Part shown: one piece after another, positions 26,100 to 35,238 of the stretch
Layout: each line of letters begins with the position of its first letter
Position numbering within the stretch: the stretch's first letter is position 1
Source of the DNA: Flavobacteriaceae bacterium
GTDB lineage: Bacteria; Bacteroidota; Bacteroidia; Flavobacteriales; Flavobacteriaceae
Direction of reading: 5' to 3'
NCBI GenBank assembly: GCA_014075215.1
Contig: CP046177.1
Span: 2,666,501 to 2,730,500 of the forward strand
Length of the DNA: 64,000 bases
The notes under the pieces: generated by a model
Seen by the model: only the letters and a program-made list of their open reading frames with translations
Databases searched by the model: none
Told to the model about the DNA's origin: nothing
Position numbers and translations under genes: made by a program

Positions 26100-26260
26100 T
26101 GATAACCAAAAACACAAAAGAACGGAGTGAACTTTAGCGGCCAGCTAGCTTTTTAGAGCCATCCCCCGTATTAGTCTCCGTTCTTTTTAAAAGTTACTTA
26201 GAACCATATAGAATTTCAGTTTCTGCCCTTATTAAAGGTCTTAGTTTAAGTAACTATTAT
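26100..26260 (+). ncRNA. Candidate IS110 bridge RNA (two large stem-loops)
   Basis: Two consecutive perfect stems: AAAAGAACGGAG (26116-26127) with its inverse at 26176-26187, loop 48 nt; and AGTTACTTA (26192-26200) with TAAGTAACT (26247-26255), loop 46 nt. They lie between the left end and the transposase ATG, where IS110 elements encode a bridge RNA with a target-binding and a donor-binding loop. The second loop contains ATAGAAT, also found at the element's right end. The first contains CCCCCGTATT, related to the flanking target CGTATTCGGGGG. Confidence 0.6.
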
Positions 26261-26280
26261 TAATATCTAATTACAAAATT

Positions 26281-27276
26281 ATGAAAACAAATGAAATTAT
26301 CGGAATCGATGTCAGTAAATTATTAATTGATGTTTGTATCTATTCTAAACAAATTGTTCAACAGTTTGAGAACAGTAAATCTGGATTTAAATTAATGCTA
26401 AAGTGGAGTTTTAAAAATTCGTCTTTCTCTAAAGAAGAAACCATGTTTGTATTTGAACATACAGGAATGTACTCTCATTTATTATCTGTGTCTTTAACTG
26501 AACAAAAATTATCTTTTTTCATAGCTTCTGGTTTAGAAATTAAAAGATCTATTGGTATTGCTCGTGGAAAGGATGACCAAATTGATGCCAAACGCATTGC
26601 TCTATATGGGTATCGATTAAAAGAAGAACTTAAACCCAGTAAGCTACCTAAAAGAAGTATATTACAACTAAAAAGTCTCTTATCTTTAAGGACAAAACTT
26701 AACAAACAAAGAGCTGGTTTTAAAGTTACTTTGAAAGAACAAAAAAGAATTTATAAAGCAAAAGAGTATAAAATAATCTTTGACGTTCAACAAAAAATGA
26801 TTGCAGAACTAACCAAACAAATACACAAGATTAATACTCAAATGCAAGCTATTATTGACCAAAATATAATGTTAAAAGAAACCTATAAACTTGTTACTAG
26901 TGTTAAAGGTATAGGAATGCAAACTGCTATAATGATGATTGTGTTTACTGACAATTTTTCAAAATTTGAAAACTGGAGAAAGTTTGCCTCTTATTGTGGT
27001 GTTGCTCCTTTTCCTTACCAATCTGGAACTAGTATTAAAGGACGTACAAAAGTCTCTCATTTGGCTAATAAAAAATTGAAAGCAATTATTAATATGTGCG
27101 CTATTTCTGCTATACAACATAACCCAGAAATGAAATTATACTATCATAAAAGAATAAAACAAGGCAAAAGTAAAATGAGTACCGTTAACATTATTAGAAA
27201 CAAATTAATAGCAAGAGTGTTTGCCGTTGTCAAACGACAAAAACCCTATGTAGATACTTTTAAATTTGCTGCATAA
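26281..27276 (+). CDS. IS110-family transposase
   Basis: A 331-aa recombinase. The N-terminal RuvC-like DEDD domain has IIGIDVSK (Asp 10), FEHTGMYS (Glu about 60) and ARGKDDQIDAKR (Asp pair about 100-103). A coiled-coil middle segment follows, and the C-terminal Transposase_20 domain has SVKGIGMQTA and YCGVAPFPYQSGTS with the Ser region. It uses a bridge RNA to pair target and donor DNA. The frame is complete, and the ATG follows the candidate bridge RNA by about 20 bp. A second, partial copy lies at the window start. Confidence 0.92.
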   Translation: MKTNEIIGIDVSKLLIDVCIYSKQIVQQFENSKSGFKLMLKWSFKNSSFSKEETMFVFEHTGMYSHLLSVSLTEQKLSFFIASGLEIKRSIGIARGKDDQIDAKRIALYGYRLKEELKPSKLPKRSILQLKSLLSLRTKLNKQRAGFKVTLKEQKRIYKAKEYKIIFDVQQKMIAELTKQIHKINTQMQAIIDQNIMLKETYKLVTSVKGIGMQTAIMMIVFTDNFSKFENWRKFASYCGVAPFPYQSGTSIKGRTKVSHLANKKLKAIINMCAISAIQHNPEMKLYYHKRIKQGKSKMSTVNIIRNKLIARVFAVVKRQKPYVDTFKFAA

Positions 27277-27324
27277 ATTAGTAAAAATAATATCTCAACT
27301 TTTACTTGTTTTTATCATAGAATA

Positions 27325-28499
27325 CGGGGGAGATAAAATAATCGTATTCGGGGGAGATAAAATAATCGTATTCAAACAGGTATTCATCTGTTTTTTCAAT
27401 GGCGTTATTTAAAGTGATTCTGCGAAGTTTTACGCCTCCCTGGATTCTTCTCTGGGAATATTTTGAAAATCTACCGTAAAGGTATCAGAACTGATATGGC
27501 TTATCTTTTTTGCATATAATTTGTAGTTTGTTTTTGCACCGCTCGTATTGTTCAGTACATCTTTGTATGCCCACTGATCTTCACTTACATTACTATCTTC
27601 ACATTGTTCAGTATCGCATATTTTTCCCATTACGGCATTCCGAATTTCGTATGTAAGCGTTTCATCCTGATACTGAAAATGCATTGTTCTGCTATTGGGT
27701 GCGGTAACAGATGTGAGATGCCACGAAGAAGAATAATCAATTTCTCTTTGTCTTAATGATCTGCTGTTGATGTAGCTCCAGGCAATTCCTCCTTCATATT
27801 CTGTCTCAGAGTATTCTCGTTCAGAAAAAACATATTGGACTCCCTGAGTATCTGTAATAGTGAATGATAATAGGGTATCATCATCGCTATCCAACGAGTA
27901 ACTGTACTTGAAGTTATCATTATTTAAACTGACAATCTTTTTGCTTTTGTCAAATACAAATTTTCCTTGAATTCCAAAAACATTGAAATAGAAAATATCC
28001 GGCTGTGTATCATTTCTTGTACCGTCCTGTAAGGATTCGTTTACCTTTGTTTTAAAAAAATTACTTGAAACATCTTCATTATAGCCTTCTGAAGTAATAC
28101 TTTGTTCCAAAAGCTCAATATCTTGTAGCATATCATTATGGAGAATCCCATTTCCATGAAGGTCACTCACCATGTCATCGGGTAAATTAATCACAGAACG
28201 AGTGATAACGCCTCCGGCGGATAAATTCCACCCTAAACCTACATAGGATGGTAACTCCTCAACCTTTATCCCCGAAGAGCTGTAGAAAAGTTGAATAGGG
28301 AAGTTATAACTTCCGAGATTAAGATGTAACAACGGAATACTTTGGGCAATCCGTCGGAGTTATTTACCGAATCTTTTTCTACTGTTACAAGAGAGGCCAC
28401 CGTTGGCTCAGGGGGTATTCCTTCATTCTCTTGAGCATATATGCAATTGATAAAAAGACAAACCAATAAAAGAGCAGTGTTTGACAATACATTTTTCAT
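27325..28499 (-). pseudogene. RHS/YD-repeat protein gene, N-terminal remnant
   Basis: The N-terminal part of a large secreted RHS-like protein of Bacteroidota: signal peptide (MKNVLSNTALLLVCLFINC..YAQ) at 28499, then SSGIKVEELPSYVGLGWNLSAGGVITR, a block typical of these proteins, and further beta-rich sequence. The frame is broken near 28345 (after SDGLPK) and again near 27440 (GGVKLRRITLN resumes in another frame). It ends at the IS110 right end. A 24-bp direct repeat at 27325-27372 encodes EYDYFISP twice. The C-terminal YD repeats and any toxin domain are missing. Such proteins are polymorphic toxins or surface polymers. Confidence 0.8.
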
Positions 28500-28678
28500 A
28501 CGAATAATTTATGTTTAAAGTTTTTATTATCAATGTTTTAGGTTAAACTGTTAAGAATACCATTTAGGTAAAATTTTCATACACATGCTCTATGGCAATA
28601 CTCTTTTGTGCTTAACAGTTTGAGGTCAGTTTCATGTCCGTGGTTTTCTCAACAGTAAAAATCGACCTTTATTTGTTT

Positions 28679-29581
28679 TTAGGCTACTTGAATAACTTCT
28701 TCACCAAGATTAGCCAATTGTTTTTTGTAATAGGCTACAAGTTTGTCTCTTCTAAAATTGTTGAGATGGTCTGGGCCTAATTCTTTGAACTCTGCTTTCT
28801 CTTTTATGATATGGTAGGCGGAAATGAGGATCTTATGTCCTAAAGCGATTATGGTTTTCTTTTTGCCTCGTCTACCCAACATGGATTTGAATTTGGATTC
28901 AAAGTAGGTGTTCTTTGTTCTTGATGCTACCCAACCTAATTCTACTAAAGTTGAACGCAGATATTTATTACCATAGGTAATTCTACCACTTTTGTTTTTT
29001 CCTGCACTTTGATACTGCCTGGACACATTCCTGCCCAAGAGGCCAAATGCTTATGGTCTGGAAACTGAATCATATCTGCACCTATTTCTGAGATGATACC
29101 GATAGCACCTTTTTTTACCTACACCTGGGATTTGTTCTAATAAATCTAGCTCAATCTGTAAAGATTTTATGGCTTTTTCTATAGAACGATCTACTTCTGA
29201 TAGTGTGGTTTCTAATCGGTGCATATTTTTCCATATCTTTTTTAGCATTAAGCGATGATGAGCAGTAACATATCCTGTTAAAGATTCTTCTATGGCTTTT
29301 CGATTTGCTTTTACGCATCCATGTACCATACTTAACAATTGCTTGGGATTATAAATCGGTTTCCAATAAACCCCTGTACTCTCCATAGCTATATGGGTAA
29401 TCTTATGCTTTTTTAACCAATCTCTCAATTTTATCAAAGAACTTGTATAGGTATGAAAACTCTTTGTCATGGTTTTTATACCTTTACCTTGGATGGTTAC
29501 TACTACAATCTCTTTGTGGACGTCCAGCCCACATCCACGAGATACTAATTGCTCAAAGGCAACGGTGTCTTTTTTCATCAT
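28679..29581 (-). pseudogene. IS110/IS1111-type transposase, deleted and frameshifted
   Basis: The 5' part (29051-29581) has GCGLDVHKEIVVVTI and AMESTGVYWKPIYN (DEDD domain). It then jumps to KANRKAIEESLTGYVTAHHRL, so roughly 100 residues of the usual middle are missing. The 3' part (28679-29038) has SGRITYGNKYLRSTLVELGW in another frame. The frame is lost at a run of seven T near 29108-29114, after LLEQIPGVGKK. It is unrelated at sequence level to the IS110 copy at 26 kb. It cannot be active. Confidence 0.85.
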
Positions 29582-29626
29582 CCGTCTGTTTTTAATTGTT
29601 AATTGTTAAAAAACAAATAGACGGAT
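29579..29626. repeat. Hairpin ATCCGTCT / AGACGGAT upstream of the IS1111-type transposase
   Basis: ATCCGTCTGTTTTT is followed after an AT-rich spacer by AAACAAATAGACGGAT. Position before the transposase start is consistent with a subterminal element end. The stretch from here to 29875 contains no gene that I can see. Confidence 0.5.
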
Positions 29627-29875
29627 TTTTTTTATATCTACTTATTCATCCCCTTTTGTGACGGATTCCTCTAAAATTATTTTGCGCCGTAATCAAGGTT
29701 TCATATGGGTAAATTTTTAGGCTAGCAATTTGCTAGGGGTTAATTACTTTGTAAATGTGGAAAATAGAGCAACTTTTGCTTCTTTTTTCATAACTATGTC
29801 CGGTAAAGGTAGAAAAAAATTTATTAGTAACGTATTGTTAATCAAAATTTAACAATATATAGCTTTTAGCTATTA

Positions 29876-30033
29876 GAACTCATTTAAACTTTTTGGATGT
29901 AAGCGAAAATTAGAAGTTTTTAGATATGTTGAAAGCTTTTTTGAGTTGCATAGCGCTACGGAAGGAAAAAAAGATAAAAACAGAGCTAAAAACAGCAATT
30001 TTTTAGCAAATTGAAAAAGTTTAAATGAGTTCA
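29876..30033. repeat. MITE-like element, copy 2 (about 158 bp)
   Basis: It has the same ends and interior as the copy at 4498-4660 in the same orientation, differing by a few bases. A solo end (AAAAGTTTACATGAGTTCAAT) follows at about 30085-30107, suggesting an older neighbouring insertion. Confidence 0.75.
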
Positions 30034-30115
30034 GTTTAAAGCTTTTAAAACGATAGGAAAACAGCATTCTTTTTTTGAGAAAAATAAAAGTTTACATGAG
30101 TTCAATAAAAAACAA

Positions 30116-31669
30116 TTAATCTTTAGGCAGATACCCGTGAATTTTTTCAAAAAGAGCATCAAAATTTTTACGCAAGTAGGCATTTAATTTTTTGTGATAA
30201 TCCTCTTTTAACCAGGTCAAGAAATTATGAGTACTCTTACTAATGCACTTGGCGTATTTTTGGATTCTGTGATCAATATCATCATTTAATAATTTAGTGA
30301 GTGCTAAGGCATCATAGACATCCTCACTGTTTTCGGTACATATTTTTGCGTGTTGTTCAATAGATTTTTCCAGCACTGTTTTTGAGGATTCCCCTTTTGC
30401 AATGGCTGCTTTATATGTAGCAATAACGTCAAAATAGACTTCTTCGGATTTTTTAAATTGTACACGTACTGCATCAGGCATTTGATACTTAAAATTCCTT
30501 TCCAGCGCTTCGTCATCCAACAGGCGATCTATGTAAAAATCGGGCGATCTAAAAATCATTTGCCAGTCTAAATTGGCTCCCCAAGGGCCAAATCTGTGTA
30601 CGTTATTTCCCAAATCTACTACAGTAAATGTCGATTTATTATTCAGAATCCTGGAACCGCGTCCTACCATTTGATAATATAATGTTAACGACCGGGTAGC
30701 CCTGTTCAAGATAATAGCATCTATGGTAGGTTCGTCAAATCCCGTCGTCAGAATACTTACCGAAGTAAGAATAGCATCCGGAGTTTCCTTAAACCATTTC
30801 AAGATATCTCTCCGTTGTTTTTTACTGGTTGTATTATCCAAATGCGCTATGGGGTATCCGACAGTTTTAAAGGTATGATAGACCTGAATTGAAGTATTGA
30901 TACCATTATTAAAGATCAATGTTTTTTTACCCTTGACACAACTTGTATATGCATTTAACAATTGATCTAACATACCATTTGTCGTATAGAGCTCTTCAGA
31001 TGATTTTACGGTATAGTCTCCGTTAGACCCCACCTCCAGGGAAGTTAAACTCATATCGTACCGAAAGATCTCAGCACGTGCTAAAAATTCATTTTTAATC
31101 AATTCCTCGATAGATTCCCCAATAATAAGCTCATCATAATTATCTTTCATAGGCAAGTTCCTATTCGAACTTAACGGAGTGGCGGTAACCCCCAGTATAA
31201 AAGATTTTTCGAAAAATTTAAATAATTTGGTAAACGAATTATAATGTGCCTCATCAATAATGACCAATCCGATATCGGAAATATCCAACTTATTGTCATT
31301 CAGACGGTTATTTAAAGTTTCTACCATTGCCACAAAGCAGCTATAATTTGCCTGGTCGTCCAGATTGGCTGTGCTATTGACCACTTTATTACGTACATCA
31401 AAACTGGTAAGCATTTCGGATGTCTGCCTGCATAGCTCGACCCTGTGTGTCATTACCAGTACTTTCCTGAAATGATGCTTTAAATATTGACGTACAATTT
31501 CAGAGAAAATAACCGTTTTACCACCGCCTGTTGGTAATTGATATAACAAATGATAGTCTTTCGGAGCATTTTCAAATTTTTCAAATATTTGCCCTATTGC
31601 TCCTTTCTGATAACTATATAATTCTTTACCTGTTTTCTTTTCCTGGATTTCTAATGCAATTTCAGCCAT
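30116..31669 (-). CDS. DEAD/DEAH-box (SF2) helicase
   Basis: A 517-aa SF2 helicase of the type-III-restriction/RAD3-like group. Walker A is PTGGGKT (residues 46-52), Walker B is IIDEAH, motif III is VTATP, and the C-terminal RecA lobe has TLIFNNGIN, TTGFDEP and YYQMVGRGSR (motif VI arginines). A basic helical C-terminal region follows. Role in DNA or RNA unwinding is inferred; the substrate is unknown. I chose the inner start (MAEIALEIQEK); an upstream ATG adds eight residues. It stands alone, with no methylase or restriction subunit nearby. Confidence 0.85.
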   Translation of the reverse strand: MAEIALEIQEKKTGKELYSYQKGAIGQIFEKFENAPKDYHLLYQLPTGGGKTVIFSEIVRQYLKHHFRKVLVMTHRVELCRQTSEMLTSFDVRNKVVNSTANLDDQANYSCFVAMVETLNNRLNDNKLDISDIGLVIIDEAHYNSFTKLFKFFEKSFILGVTATPLSSNRNLPMKDNYDELIIGESIEELIKNEFLARAEIFRYDMSLTSLEVGSNGDYTVKSSEELYTTNGMLDQLLNAYTSCVKGKKTLIFNNGINTSIQVYHTFKTVGYPIAHLDNTTSKKQRRDILKWFKETPDAILTSVSILTTGFDEPTIDAIILNRATRSLTLYYQMVGRGSRILNNKSTFTVVDLGNNVHRFGPWGANLDWQMIFRSPDFYIDRLLDDEALERNFKYQMPDAVRVQFKKSEEVYFDVIATYKAAIAKGESSKTVLEKSIEQHAKICTENSEDVYDALALTKLLNDDIDHRIQKYAKCISKSTHNFLTWLKEDYHKKLNAYLRKNFDALFEKIHGYLPKD

Positions 31670-31844
31670 GTAATTATTTTTAATAAATTGCAAAAGTACT
31701 TTCTTTTTACACTTAATCTGTTTTTTATTGTATAAAATTTTACCAAATATTAAAATTTACTGTCTTATAGCACAGAATATTTCATTCCATACCTTTGCCT
31801 TCCAAAAATCCGGCTAAAAGTTGCTATATTTTTAGACATCATAC

Positions 31845-31880
31845 AGTTTAAAGTTTGAAAGTTCCAAGTTTAAAGTTTCA
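31845..31880. repeat. Dispersed AAAGTTTGAAAGTTCCAAG repeat
   Basis: Another member of the AGTTTAAAGTTTGAAAGTT family seen in many intergenic gaps, here between the helicase start and the HigBA operon end. Confidence 0.5.
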
Positions 31881-32043
31881 TGGCCAAAGAGCATCGCTGA
31901 CCCGAAGTGAAACTTTGAGTTTTTAATTATTATTAGGCAACATTTTTATTTTCAAATTTCTCTATTCCTTCTAACTCTGCTTTTTTCTCCATCTGTTCTT
32001 GTTCAATATCATAGTCATTTTGAAGTCCTAGCCAAAACTTTGC

Positions 32044-32235
32044 CTAATTTCCAAAATACTTACTCAACCGAAGAGCTGTGTCTGCTGTGATCCTACGCTT
32101 ACCTTTTATGATCTCCGAAATCCTTGTTTGAGGTATTCTCAAAGCTTTTGAAAGTCGGTAGGCCGTGATTTCAAGAGGTTCAAGAAATTCATAATAAAGA
32201 ATTTCTCCCGGATGTACATTTGATAGCTTTTTCAT
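32044..32235 (-). CDS. higA: HigA-type antitoxin, truncated by a nonsense codon
   Basis: 63 residues of a VapI/HigA-type HTH antitoxin (VHPGEILYYEFLEPLEITAYRLSKALRI, then IPQTRISEIIKGKRRITADTALRLSKYFGN). A TAG at 32044-32046 ends the frame where the family continues. Reading on in frame gives AKFWLGLQNDYDIEQEQM and more, up to a TAA at 31933, for a 100-aa product. The HTH is complete, so DNA binding may persist. The start lies in a 16-bp direct repeat (see separate entry). It is downstream of the intact toxin gene. Confidence 0.85.
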   Translation of the reverse strand: MKKLSNVHPGEILYYEFLEPLEITAYRLSKALRIPQTRISEIIKGKRRITADTALRLSKYFGN

Positions 32236-32262
32236 TTTATATATTTTTCATTTTATATATTT
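32231..32262 (-). repeat. 16-bp direct repeat duplicating the higA start region
   Basis: TTCATTTTATATATTT occurs twice in tandem (32231-32246, 32247-32262). On the minus strand each unit carries an ATG. The upstream ATG (32249-32251) opens a four-codon frame, MKNI, that ends at a TAA overlapping the region just before the true higA ATG (32233-32235). Confidence 0.8.
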
Positions 32263-32263
32263 T

Positions 32264-32545
32264 TCAATGATAATCTAGTATTTTAACTTCGCTCGCGTTT
32301 CCGTTGTTCCATTTAAAAATAATTCGCCATTGTTTATTAATTTGAATACTATAAAACTCCTTTATAGTGCCAGTGAGCTTTTCAAGCCGGTTTGAAAGCG
32401 GTATTCTTAAGTCCAGTAAATCTTGTGAGTTATTCAAAACTCTCAATTTCCGTCGTCCTATAGTCTGAATCTCAATCGGCATTTTCCTGACTCGGATATC
32501 CTTCCAAATCATTTCGGTTTGTTTCGAACCAAAGGAAACGATCAT
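32264..32545 (-). CDS. higB: HigB-type mRNA interferase toxin
   Basis: A 93-aa RelE/ParE-fold toxin: MIVSFGSKQTEMIW, RKLRVLNNSQDLLDLRIPLSNRLEKL, and the C-terminal core YSIQINKQWRIIFKWNNGNASEVKILDYH. These match HigB proteins paired with VapI/HigA antitoxins. I chose this ATG because the family starts MI(V/I)SF; the same frame stays open for 51 codons upstream. It is the first gene of the operon, 28 bp before higA. It appears intact although its antitoxin is truncated. Confidence 0.85.
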   Translation of the reverse strand: MIVSFGSKQTEMIWKDIRVRKMPIEIQTIGRRKLRVLNNSQDLLDLRIPLSNRLEKLTGTIKEFYSIQINKQWRIIFKWNNGNASEVKILDYH

Positions 32546-32753
32546 ATGTCTATCTTGCGTTATTAACGCCAAAGGTATGTAATACTTTTGCTTTTTCCAA
32601 ATGTTACTTAACTTGTTTTTCAGTATATCTATTATCTTTGCCCTGTAGTGAACTGATCTTATCTCAAAAATTCCGGGTATCGGTCTACATTTAAACAATG
32701 GACATTTATGAACATTATTTGTTTGCTTTTCTTAAGTTTACACAAATTTTTTT

Positions 32754-34946
32754 ATGAGAAACTTATACTTTTTGCTTTTTATACCGGTGTTTTTATTTGC
32801 TGTCAAAGGGAATACGCAACACAGTGTGGCCAGAGATTGGAATGAACAGTTATTGGAAGCGATAAGAAAGGATTTTGCCCGTCCTACTATCCATGCCAGA
32901 AACTTATTTCACAGTGCAGCAATCATGTATGATTCCTGGGCAGTTTTCAACGATGCAGCCGAAACGGTTTTTTTAGGCAAAACTTTTGGAGGTTTCACCA
33001 TAAACTTTGACGGCATTGCAACTTCCGGTAATCCCGATGCAGCCATTCATGAAATCATGAGTTATGCCATGTATCGCTTACTGAATCACCGATTTGCAAA
33101 CTCCCCTAATGCTACTACTACTTTAGCTTCTTTTACTGCATTATTTGAATCGTATAATTACGATATGCATTTTACATCAACCGATTATTCGTCGGGTTCT
33201 TATGCCGCCCTGGGAAATTATATTGCTGAAAAAATGATTGCATACGGCCTTCAAGACGGAGCTAACGAACATAACGGGTATGATAATTTGTATTATACTG
33301 CATCTAACAACCCATTGATATTAGAGCTTTATCAGAATAATACGGATATAGACCCTGACAAGTGGCAACCTTTGGCTTTTGATCTGTACATAGATCAAAG
33401 TGGAAATATATACCCTCAGAATACCCCGGAGTTTTTAAGTCCGGAATGGGGTCAGGTAACCCCTTTCGCTCTAAAAAATGATGATTTGAATATTTTAAAT
33501 AATGGATTTGATAGCTATATATATAATGATCCGGGGCATCCGGTGTTTATACAAAATTCCATAGGTAACGGAATTGACGACCCCTATAAATGGCATTTTG
33601 CAATGGTAATAGCCTGGTCTGCTCATTTAGATCCGGCAAATGATACTATGACGGATATCTCACCCGGAGGGATTGGCAATGTGGCTTTTAGTAGTTTCCC
33701 TACTACCTTTTCCGAGTACAAATCTTTCTACAATTTTACGGAAGGTGGTGATATGGGAACCGGCCACGCTATCAACCCGTTTACAAACGCTCCGTATACT
33801 CCTCAGATGGTTAAAAGGGCTGACTACGCAAGAGTTTTAGCAGAGTTTTGGGCAGATGGACCCGATTCCGAAACCCCACCCGGACACTGGTTTACCCTAT
33901 TGAACTATGTAAGTGATCATCCTGAAACTGTTAAAAAAATGGGTGGACAAGGTGCAATTTTGAGCGATTTGGAATGGGATGTAAAATCGTACCTGATTTT
34001 GGGAGGAGCCATGCACGATGCTGCTGTAAACACCTGGGGAGTTAAAGGATATTACGACTATATCCGCCCTATTTCCGCAATACGATATATGGCAGGAAAA
34101 GGACAAAGTACGTATGCGAATCTTCCAAGTTTCGATCCTCATGGTTTACCGATAATACCGGGTATTATTGAAATCATAAAACCCGGAGACCCGCTGGCAG
34201 GGAATAGCGGCCAAAACCTGGGAAAAATAAAAGTAATGTCATGGAAAGGCCCCGACTATATTACGGACCCCGACGAGGATGTTGCCGGTGTTGATTGGAT
34301 TTTGGGAACCAGGTGGTGGCCCTACCAACGACCAACATTTGTGACACCTCCGTTTGCAGGATATGTTTCCGGACATTCCGCTTTTTCCAGAGCAGCGGCC
34401 GAGGTACTGACATTGCTTACGGGAGATGCGTTTTTCCCCGGAGGAATGGGTACTTTTGATATCACTCAAAATCAATTTCTGGTTTTTGAAGAAGGTCCTT
34501 CAGAGAGCTTTACTTTGCAATGGGCAACGTACAGAGATGCTTCCGATCAAACAAGCTTATCCAGAATTTGGGGAGGTATCCACCCTCCTATTGATGATAT
34601 TCCCGGAAGGATTATCGGCGATAAAATCGGAAAAGAAGTTTTTGCCTTGGCGGAGCAGTATTTCGCAGGAACACTGAGTATAGATGAAGTTACTATTTCT
34701 GATGAAACAACCATCTACCCTATTCCTGTTAATACTAACATACTTACGATTCAGACGACGTACCCGGAAGAAATAGATATTCAATTGTTTTCATTGACCG
34801 GTAGCATGATTTTTTCTCAAAAGAGATCACCTCAAAACGGACAAATACGTATTGAAACAGAAAACATGACAAACGGAATCTATATCCTGAAAGGAGTTTC
34901 CAAAGGAAACCGGGTTTTATTTCGGAAAAAGCTTATCAAAAGCTGA
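32754..34946 (+). CDS. Secreted vanadium haloperoxidase/PAP2-like protein with T9SS domain
   Basis: A 730-aa exported protein. Signal peptide 1-21, then a helical N-terminal domain (RDWNEQLLEAIRKDFARPTIHARNLFHSAAIMYDSWA). A PAP2/haloperoxidase core follows with RPTFVTPPFAGYVSGHSAFSRAAAE (about residues 525-550) and SRIWGGIHPPIDD (about 604-616). These supply the Arg, Ser-Gly-His and Arg-x5-His residues that hold vanadate or phosphate in this superfamily. The last 80 residues (TIYPIPVNTN to the end) are a T9SS sorting domain. Haloperoxidase versus phosphatase activity is not decided by the sequence. Monocistronic. Confidence 0.85.
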   Translation: MRNLYFLLFIPVFLFAVKGNTQHSVARDWNEQLLEAIRKDFARPTIHARNLFHSAAIMYDSWAVFNDAAETVFLGKTFGGFTINFDGIATSGNPDAAIHEIMSYAMYRLLNHRFANSPNATTTLASFTALFESYNYDMHFTSTDYSSGSYAALGNYIAEKMIAYGLQDGANEHNGYDNLYYTASNNPLILELYQNNTDIDPDKWQPLAFDLYIDQSGNIYPQNTPEFLSPEWGQVTPFALKNDDLNILNNGFDSYIYNDPGHPVFIQNSIGNGIDDPYKWHFAMVIAWSAHLDPANDTMTDISPGGIGNVAFSSFPTTFSEYKSFYNFTEGGDMGTGHAINPFTNAPYTPQMVKRADYARVLAEFWADGPDSETPPGHWFTLLNYVSDHPETVKKMGGQGAILSDLEWDVKSYLILGGAMHDAAVNTWGVKGYYDYIRPISAIRYMAGKGQSTYANLPSFDPHGLPIIPGIIEIIKPGDPLAGNSGQNLGKIKVMSWKGPDYITDPDEDVAGVDWILGTRWWPYQRPTFVTPPFAGYVSGHSAFSRAAAEVLTLLTGDAFFPGGMGTFDITQNQFLVFEEGPSESFTLQWATYRDASDQTSLSRIWGGIHPPIDDIPGRIIGDKIGKEVFALAEQYFAGTLSIDEVTISDETTIYPIPVNTNILTIQTTYPEEIDIQLFSLTGSMIFSQKRSPQNGQIRIETENMTNGIYILKGVSKGNRVLFRKKLIKS

Positions 34947-35037
34947 TTAAATATCCATGTTTAAAAGTTACAAAGTTTGCTCAATTCTTTTAAAACACTA
35001 TGAAAGCAGTACTGTTTTTTTGACAAAAAAATGAATA

Positions 35038-35238
35038 TTAATCTTCATTTTCCAATTCAAAAAAATCATTTACGGGGATTTCAAAAACTTTGGAAAGTTT
35101 TAACGCCAAAACTGTTGAAGGTACATACCTGTTTTTTTCTATCGAGTTGATAGTTTGACGCGACACTCCTATCTTTTTTGCCAAATCTTCTTGTGTCAAA
35201 TCCTTGATGGCACGTTGTACTTTTATACTATTTTTCAT
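35038..35238 (-). CDS. Small XRE-family regulator
   Basis: A 66-aa helix-turn-helix protein: LTQEDLAKKIGVSRQTINSIEKNRYVPSTVLALKLSKVFEI, then NDFFELENED. This is the YozG/PF01381 type, commonly paired with a small membrane protein. Its start directly follows the stop of the membrane protein gene, so they form a two-gene unit. A palindrome upstream of the unit is a candidate autoregulatory operator. Confidence 0.88.
   Translation of the reverse strand: MKNSIKVQRAIKDLTQEDLAKKIGVSRQTINSIEKNRYVPSTVLALKLSKVFEIPVNDFFELENED

Larger units (their letters stand above)
26000..27324 (+). mobile_element. Complete IS110-family element
   Basis: It contains one transposase gene, a structured noncoding stretch of about 200 bp before it and a short tail (27277-27324) identical to the tail of the copy at the window start. 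As usual for IS110 there are no terminal inverted repeats. The left boundary is not certain (about 26000). The right boundary is set by where the two copies diverge. Confidence 0.8.

Noticed and set aside
29660..29875. Possible small RNA or tRNA in the gap before the MITE at 29.9 kb
   Set aside because: Only a short CTAGCAATTTGCTAG palindrome was found. No cloverleaf or promoter-terminator pair could be supported.
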